A DNA stretch of 56,012 nucleotides from an uncultured Clostridia bacterium (lineage in GTDB: Bacteria > Bacillota > Clostridia > Monoglobales > Monoglobaceae). The notes beneath the pieces were generated by a model, which saw only the letters and a program-made list of their open reading frames with translations, ran no database searches and was not told the DNA's origin. Shown here in pieces: positions 51,342 through 56,012 of the stretch (position 1 is the first letter of the stretch; each line of letters opens with the position of its first letter). The position numbers and the translations under genes are program-made. The DNA lies in assembly GCA_947631965.1 (NCBI GenBank), contig CANRNL010000017.1, positions 1-56,012 of the forward strand, in the 5' to 3' direction.

Positions 51342-52229
51342 CTATTCTCCGTAAAAGTCGGGGATGAAGCTCTCGTCCGCCGAGGAGAAGTCCTGCACGA
51401 ATGCCTTTTCTATGCCAAGCTCGGCGCAGTAGTCGCACATTGCGCGGTAATGCTCGCGCGGCAGCGGCTTATTGAGTTCGGGAAAGCCTGCGGAGCGGGG
51501 CATCGGAGTATACTGGCTCATAAGGCTGATATAAATTTTGTCTCCGTAGGTTTTATATAAATAATCTATTATTTTTTTGGAGTCAAAGAGCAGCGACGGA
51601 AGCATAAGATGGCGCACGATTACGCCTCGCTTTAAAATTCCGTCCTCGATTACCGGCTCGCCGCATTGACGGAACATCTCGGCAATCGCCGCCGAAGCGA
51701 CGGCAAAATAGTCTGGTGCGTTTGAGTATCTGAGCGCGTATTTGTCCGAAAAATACTTCAAATCGGGCAGGTACACGTCCACATATCCGTCCAGCATTTT
51801 CAGAGTTTCGACCCGCTCGTAGCCGCTCGTGTTGAACACGACGGGAATGTTCAATCCGCCGCTTTTTGCAATGTCCAGCGCGGTGATTATCTGAGGTATA
51901 AAGTGGGTGGGAGTGACGAGGTTTATGTTGTGCGCGCCTTGACCTTGCAGGTCGGAGAATATTTCGGCAAGCTCTTGAGGCGACACGCCGCGTCCGAGGT
52001 TTTCCGCGCTTATTTTGTAATTCTGGCAGAATACGCATTTCATTGTGCAGCCCGAGAAGAACACCGCGCCCGAGCCTCGGCTCCCCGATATGGGCGGCTC
52101 CTCCCAAAAGTGGAGCGCGGCTCTCGCGATACGCGCTACGTCTCCCGCGCCGCAGAAACCAACCTCTCCGTGAGCTCTGTCAGCGCCGCACATACGCGGG
52201 CAAAGAGTGCATTTTTCAAGTATGTTCAA
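51342..52229 (-). CDS. Radical SAM protein, PflX (COG1313) type
   Basis: A 295-residue radical SAM protein related to pyruvate formate-lyase activating enzymes but of uncertain role. The [4Fe-4S]-SAM motif is CTMKCVFCQNYKIS (CxxxCxxC), and an extra N-terminal Cys pair CTLCPRMCGADR may hold another cluster. Conserved parts include INLVTPTHFIPQIITAL and SLMSQYTPMPRS. The TTG at 52229 with AAGGGAT upstream is taken as start because a good promoter lies at 52292-52264, so an in-frame start at 52304 would fall upstream of transcription. It is divergent from alaS and convergent with the small RNA. Confidence 0.88.
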   Translation of the reverse strand: MNILEKCTLCPRMCGADRAHGEVGFCGAGDVARIARAALHFWEEPPISGSRGSGAVFFSGCTMKCVFCQNYKISAENLGRGVSPQELAEIFSDLQGQGAHNINLVTPTHFIPQIITALDIAKSGGLNIPVVFNTSGYERVETLKMLDGYVDVYLPDLKYFSDKYALRYSNAPDYFAVASAAIAEMFRQCGEPVIEDGILKRGVIVRHLMLPSLLFDSKKIIDYLYKTYGDKIYISLMSQYTPMPRSAGFPELNKPLPREHYRAMCDYCAELGIEKAFVQDFSSADESFIPDFYGE

Positions 52230-52263
52230 AGTAATCCCTTGTTTCCGTTTTGATTTTAAAAGA

Positions 52264-52292
52264 ATTTTACCACCCGCGCCGAAAATTTTCAA
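52264..52292 (-). promoter_or_regulatory. Promoter of the radical SAM gene
   Basis: On the minus strand, TTGAAA (52292-52287), 17 bases, TAAAAT (52269-52264). It places transcription start near 52257, consistent with translation from 52229. Confidence 0.6.
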
Positions 52293-52321
52293 GCTTAGTG
52301 CCAAAAATTTTCGCTGTTTAT

Positions 52322-52350
52322 TTGACTTGACGGCGAATTAGTGATATACT
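52322..52350 (+). promoter_or_regulatory. Promoter of alaS
   Basis: TTGACT (52322-52327), 17 bases, TATACT (52345-52350). The leader is only about 36 bases, leaving no room for a T-box. Confidence 0.65.
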
Positions 52351-52392
52351 TATTTGAAAATCGAAGTAATTTATGTTGGGAGAGAAAAATAA

Positions 52393-55032
52393 ATGCAAAA
52401 GCTCGGAGTTAACGAAATCCGCGAAAAATATTTGGAATTTTTTGAAAGCAAAGGACATTTAAGGCTTCCGTCCTTTCCGCTCGTGCCGAAGAACGACGCG
52501 AGCCTGCTTCTCATAAATTCGGGAATGGCGCCGATGAAGGCGTGGTTCACGGGTGCGGAGGTGCCGCCGCGAAAGAGGGTCACAACCTGCCAGAAGTGTA
52601 TCAGAACGCCCGACATCGAGCAGGTCGGCAAGACCGCCCGCCACGGCACGTTTTTTGAAATGCTCGGAAACTTCAGCTTTGGGGACTATTTCAAGCACGA
52701 GATAATCCCGTGGGCGTGGGAATTTCTGACCGAGGTTATGCAGATACCGAAGGAGATGCTTTGGGTCACTGTTTACGAGGACGACGACGAGGCACGCGAC
52801 ATCTGGATAAACGAGGTTGGCGTTTCCGCCGACAGAGTTGTTAAAATGGGCAAGGAGGACAACTTCTGGGAGCATGGCACGGGTCCGTGCGGTCCCTGCT
52901 CCGAGATTCACGTTGACCGCGGCGAAAAGTACGGCTGCGGCAAGCCCGACTGCAAAATCGGCTGTGACTGCGACCGTTTTATGGAGGTCTGGAACCTCGT
53001 GTTCACGCAGTTTGACCGCCTGGAGGACGGCACATACAGCAGGCTCTCCCATCCGAACATAGATACGGGTATGGGACTTGAGCGCCTTGCGGTGGTTATG
53101 CAGGGCGTGGACAATCTCTTTGAGGTGGACACGGTTCAGAACGTTATGAAGCATATCCAGAGGTATGCGGGTGTAGAATATAAAAAGGGAGACGCGGCGG
53201 CGGACGTTTCGCTCCGCGTTATCACCGACCACATCCGCTCCACCGTTATGATGGTTTCGGACGGCGTTATCCCGTCCAACGAGGGCAGGGGCTACGTCCT
53301 CCGCAGACTTCTCCGCCGCGCGGCGCGTCACGGCAGACTGCTCGGCATCGACGGCGCGTTTTTGCACGACGTTGCCGACACGGTTATAGATGAGTCGAAG
53401 GCGGCTTATCCCGAACTTGAAGAAAAGCGAAGCTATATCAAAAAGATTATAAAAATAGAGGAAGAAAAGTTCGACAAGACGATAGAAGGCGGTCTTGTGG
53501 TACTCAATCAGTATATTTCGGACGCGAAGCAGAGCGGTCTGAAAGAGCTGAGCGGCGAGCAGGCGTTCAAGCTGCACGACACATACGGTTTTCCGCTTGA
53601 TTTGACAATAGAAATTGCCGAGGAGAACGGTATGGAGGTTGACGTTGAGGGCTTCAATTCCGCGATGAAGGAGCAAAAGGACACCGCACGCGCGGCGCGC
53701 AAGGACGGCTCAAGCTGGGATGCGGACACGGTTTACGAGTTTGAGGACGCGTCGGCTACCGTATTTGAGGGCTATACGACATTGACCTGCGACGGCACGG
53801 TTGTCGGAATTGTTTCCGAGGGTGAAGTCTCGTCCAGGATTACCGAGGGCGAGAGCGGAATTATAGTTACCGATAAGACTCCGTTTTACGCCGAGATGGG
53901 CGGACAGGCGGGCGACAAGGGCGAGATTCGCTCGAACGGAGGCTCTGCCGAGGTCACATACACCAAAAAGACGGGTGACGGAATATATCTCCACGAGGTC
54001 ACGGTGAAGAGCGGCGAGTTTAACCTGTCGGACGGCGTTACCCTCACGGTTGACCGCAGCAACAGAATGGCGATTGCAAGGAACCACAGCGCTACTCACC
54101 TTCTGCACAAAGCTTTGAAAGAGAGCCTGGGCGGTCACGTTGCTCAGGCGGGCTCTTATGTCGGAGCGGACAGACTGCGCTTTGACTTTTCTCACTTTGA
54201 GGCTATGACGGCGGAGCAGATAAAGGAGGTAGAGGAGAGAGTAAACGAAGTGATACTCGATTCGATGCCGATAGAGGTCAGAGAGCTTCCCATCGACGAG
54301 GCTAAGAAGCTGGGCGCGACAGCGCAGTTCGGAGAAAAGTACGGCGACATTGTGCGCGTGGTTTCAATGGGCGACTTTTCGATGGAGTTCTGCGGCGGAA
54401 CACACCTTAAAAATACGGCTCAGTGCGGACTTTTTAAAATACTGTCCGAGAGCGGTATTGCGGCGGGCGTGCGAAGAATTGAAGCGGTCACGGGCCGCGG
54501 CGTGCTTGACTATATCGGCGAGCGCGACCGACTTGCGGCGGGAGTTGCGGCTGCCCTTAAAACAAACCAGATACACGAGATAGACAAGAGGGCGGAGAGT
54601 ATTGCGGCATACGTCAAGGAGCTTGAAAAGCGCGTTGAGAAGTTTAAGGCGAGAGCCGCCGCGGCGAAGGTCAGCAACATTATGGCGGGCGTTAAGCATA
54701 TCGGCAAGGTAAATCTGCTCACGGCGCAGGTTGACGGTATGAGCGTTGACGAGATGAAGACAATGGCGGATAAGATAAAAGCCGAGGTTGCGTGCAGCGT
54801 TGCGGTTATGGCGGCAAACACCGACGGCAAGATAACCTTTGTGGCGATGGCTTCAAAGGAGGCGGCGGCGCTTGGCGTACACTGCGGAAATATTATTAAG
54901 GAAATTACCGCCGTGGCAGGCGGCAGAGGCGGCGGCAAGCCCGATATGGCGCAGGGCGGCGGAACCGACGCGAGCAAGATAGACGACGCGCTCGCAAAAG
55001 TTGATGATTTGATAGCGGCGCAGATTGGATAG
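52393..55032 (+). CDS. alaS: Alanyl-tRNA synthetase
   Basis: Charges tRNA-Ala and edits mischarged Ser/Gly. The 879-residue class II enzyme is full length. The catalytic core starts YLEFFESKGHLRLPSFPLVP, with FFEMLGNFSFGDYFKHE and GTGPCGPCSEIHVDRG. The editing domain carries the zinc ligands in NHSATHLLHKAL and EFCGGTHLKNTAQCG. The C-terminal oligomerisation/C-Ala domain ends GGRGGGKPDMAQGGG. The ATG follows GGGAGAGA. It is divergent from the radical SAM gene and followed within 15 bases by a flavodoxin gene. Confidence 0.97.
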   Translation: MQKLGVNEIREKYLEFFESKGHLRLPSFPLVPKNDASLLLINSGMAPMKAWFTGAEVPPRKRVTTCQKCIRTPDIEQVGKTARHGTFFEMLGNFSFGDYFKHEIIPWAWEFLTEVMQIPKEMLWVTVYEDDDEARDIWINEVGVSADRVVKMGKEDNFWEHGTGPCGPCSEIHVDRGEKYGCGKPDCKIGCDCDRFMEVWNLVFTQFDRLEDGTYSRLSHPNIDTGMGLERLAVVMQGVDNLFEVDTVQNVMKHIQRYAGVEYKKGDAAADVSLRVITDHIRSTVMMVSDGVIPSNEGRGYVLRRLLRRAARHGRLLGIDGAFLHDVADTVIDESKAAYPELEEKRSYIKKIIKIEEEKFDKTIEGGLVVLNQYISDAKQSGLKELSGEQAFKLHDTYGFPLDLTIEIAEENGMEVDVEGFNSAMKEQKDTARAARKDGSSWDADTVYEFEDASATVFEGYTTLTCDGTVVGIVSEGEVSSRITEGESGIIVTDKTPFYAEMGGQAGDKGEIRSNGGSAEVTYTKKTGDGIYLHEVTVKSGEFNLSDGVTLTVDRSNRMAIARNHSATHLLHKALKESLGGHVAQAGSYVGADRLRFDFSHFEAMTAEQIKEVEERVNEVILDSMPIEVRELPIDEAKKLGATAQFGEKYGDIVRVVSMGDFSMEFCGGTHLKNTAQCGLFKILSESGIAAGVRRIEAVTGRGVLDYIGERDRLAAGVAAALKTNQIHEIDKRAESIAAYVKELEKRVEKFKARAAAAKVSNIMAGVKHIGKVNLLTAQVDGMSVDEMKTMADKIKAEVACSVAVMAANTDGKITFVAMASKEAAALGVHCGNIIKEITAVAGGRGGGKPDMAQGGGTDASKIDDALAKVDDLIAAQIG

Positions 55033-55047
55033 GGGGAATAGATTAAA

Positions 55048-55518
55048 ATGAAAATTATTGTTGTGGTAGAGTCGCCTCATCAGGGCAACACCCAAAAGGT
55101 GGCTGAGGCTATGGCAAAGGTAGCCCCGATCACGCTTACGACCATTGAGGAAGCCCCGAAGTACAGGTTTAAGGATTTCGACATAGTGGGCTTCGGGAGC
55201 GGGATTTATTACGGCAAGCACAGCAAGAGGCTTATCGAGTTTGTTAAACCGCTTTGCAACGAAAGAGCGTACTCGTTCGTATTTTCGACGCGCGGCGGCA
55301 ACAAGACCGACGGGAACAAGGCGCTTGCCGACCTTTTGAGAAGCAAGAACAAAGTCGTACTCGGCGAGTTTTCCTGCAAGGGAATCGACAAATTCTCGGT
55401 GTTCAGGCTCGTCGGCGGCATTAACAAGGAGCATCCGAACGAGAGCGATTTAAAGGATGCGCAGGAGTTTATTCTCGGCGTTATCAAAAAATATGAAGAT
55501 ATGGAGGCACAAAAATGA
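55048..55518 (+). CDS. Flavodoxin-family protein
   Basis: A 156-residue FMN-binding flavodoxin-like electron carrier. The phosphate loop ESPHQGNTQKVAEAMAKVA follows the first beta strand, and FDIVGFGSGIYYGKHSKRL and FVFSTRGGNKTDGNKAL form the two flavin-flanking loops. The protein is predicted soluble and cytoplasmic. AGGGGGAAT precedes the ATG. It is 15 bases downstream of alaS, and its stop codon overlaps the next start as ATGA, so alaS, flavodoxin and the HIT protein form one transcript. Redox partners unknown. Confidence 0.9.
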   Translation: MKIIVVVESPHQGNTQKVAEAMAKVAPITLTTIEEAPKYRFKDFDIVGFGSGIYYGKHSKRLIEFVKPLCNERAYSFVFSTRGGNKTDGNKALADLLRSKNKVVLGEFSCKGIDKFSVFRLVGGINKEHPNESDLKDAQEFILGVIKKYEDMEAQK

Positions 55519-55859
55519 CAGACTGCATTTTTTGTAAGATAATAAACGGTGAGATACCGTCAAACAAGGTTTTTGAAAACGATACCGTGCTGGCGTTCCG
55601 CGATATAAACCCGCAAGCGCCCGTCCACGTTGTGATTATTCCCAAGGTTCACATAGCTTCGGCGAACGAGCTTTGCGCCGACAATATTTCTGCGGTAACC
55701 GACATATTCTCGGCGATACCCGAAATTGCCAAGGCGGCGGGAGTTGCGGAGAGCGGTTACCGAATTATAAACAACTGCGGCGAGGACGGCGGTCAGACGG
55801 TGCTACATTTGCATTTTCATATGCTCGGCGGCAAAAACCTTGGCGAGGGTCTCGTGTAA
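55515..55859 (+). CDS. HIT family protein (HinT-like nucleotide hydrolase)
   Basis: A 114-residue histidine-triad protein with the full motif VLHLHFHML and the N-terminal zinc-type CIFCKIINGEIPSNKVFEND. HinT proteins hydrolyse AMP-lysine and other adenosine phosphoramidates. The location after alaS is suggestive, because aminoacyl-AMP byproducts of synthetases are HinT substrates. The start overlaps the flavodoxin stop codon; GGAGG lies eight bases upstream. A terminator follows. Confidence 0.94.
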   Translation: MTDCIFCKIINGEIPSNKVFENDTVLAFRDINPQAPVHVVIIPKVHIASANELCADNISAVTDIFSAIPEIAKAAGVAESGYRIINNCGEDGGQTVLHLHFHMLGGKNLGEGLV

Positions 55860-55875
55860 AATTTATAACCGAATT

Positions 55876-55911
55876 AAAATGTCCTCATCATTACAGACGG
55901 GGACATTTTTC
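55876..55911 (+). terminator. Terminator after the HIT gene
   Basis: Stem AAAATGTCC/GGACATTTT with a 16-base loop and T5. The loop is long and the stem modest. Confidence 0.65.
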
Positions 55912-55935
55912 GTTTAGTTATGCCGCCGTCTGCGG

Positions 55936-56012
55936 TGCACAGAACCAGTAAAAACGGACAATAGAAAAAAGAACCCTCCTGTGGTAGAATGAAAGAAACT
56001 ACTACAGGAGGG
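55936..56012 (+). mobile_element. Left end of an IS3-family-like insertion sequence (partial)
   Basis: Begins TGCACAGAACC and ACGGACA, matching the IS150-type terminal repeat pattern and the element end at positions 1-74. A -10-like TAGAAT (55985-55990) lies inside a 14-bp hairpin, CCCTCCTGTGGTAG (55974-55987) with CTACTACAGGAGGG (55999-56012). The 3' arm contains the AGGAGGG that would serve the transposase beyond the window edge. No transposase sequence is visible yet. Confidence 0.6.

Noticed and set aside
52230-52304. Longer radical SAM protein starting at 52304
   Set aside because: A 17-bp-spaced promoter lies at 52292-52264, so that start would not be transcribed.

Overview
The window looks like chromosome from an anaerobic, spore-forming Clostridia-type Firmicute that degrades pectin. 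The pointers are SpoVT and a SpoVB/YabM-type flippase, strong AGGAGG ribosome binding sites, several TTG starts, SLH-anchored enzymes, an FMN riboswitch and BspA-like surface proteins. The three-lyase pectin locus with an SLH-anchored member resembles gut pectin specialists such as Monoglobus, but that placement is inference.

Positions 1-21650 hold a pectin locus, all on the + strand apart from one small gene at the left edge. Three large secreted PL1 pectate lyases (834-12157) are followed by a terminator. A strong sigma-A promoter then drives two sugar ABC permeases and a binding lipoprotein (12441-16189). Next come a pectinesterase (CE8) and a polygalacturonase (GH28), both without signal peptides, then tagaturonate reductase (uxaB) and altronate dehydratase (uxaA). 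Together they outline extracellular depolymerisation, import of oligogalacturonides, demethylation and hydrolysis in the cytoplasm, and galacturonate catabolism toward 2-keto-3-deoxygluconate. The ABC ATPase, uronate isomerase, KDG kinase/aldolase and a dedicated regulator are not in the window.

Positions 21680-31430 are an accessory stretch: a K+/H+ antiporter, a BspA-like leucine-rich-repeat protein, a small hypothetical protein, a glucosaminidase, a PpiC foldase, FMN-riboswitch-controlled ribU and an aquaporin. A structured noncoding repeat family occurs in three copies here, and two of them are inverted around the aquaporin gene. A second, MITE-like insertion sits between promoter and start codon of the first BspA-like gene.

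Positions 31430-38389 are housekeeping: an Orn/Lys/Arg decarboxylase-like protein coupled to glyQS, the yabM-mazG-rqcP block, a cytosolic NlpC/P60-like protein, and spoVT. Positions 38533-45461 hold a second BspA-like protein (sister of the first, with the same promoter and leader) and a LysR regulator divergent from a lipoprotein / DUF362-cyclophilin-like fusion / acetyltransferase operon. Positions 45515-55859 carry RNA-modification and translation genes (trmL, comM, a pyridoxamine-kinase-like gene, rsuA-type, rlmB, alaS), a radical SAM protein, a flavodoxin and a HIT protein. An orphan promoter and a compact pseudoknot-like small RNA candidate lie at 51175-51295.

The two window edges carry IS3-family-like element ends facing outward. 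The observations most worth following are the orphan small RNA, an ~85-residue C-terminal module shared by five unrelated secreted proteins, the DUF362-cyclophilin fusion operon, and the repeat families. No CRISPR array, rRNA or tRNA gene was seen.
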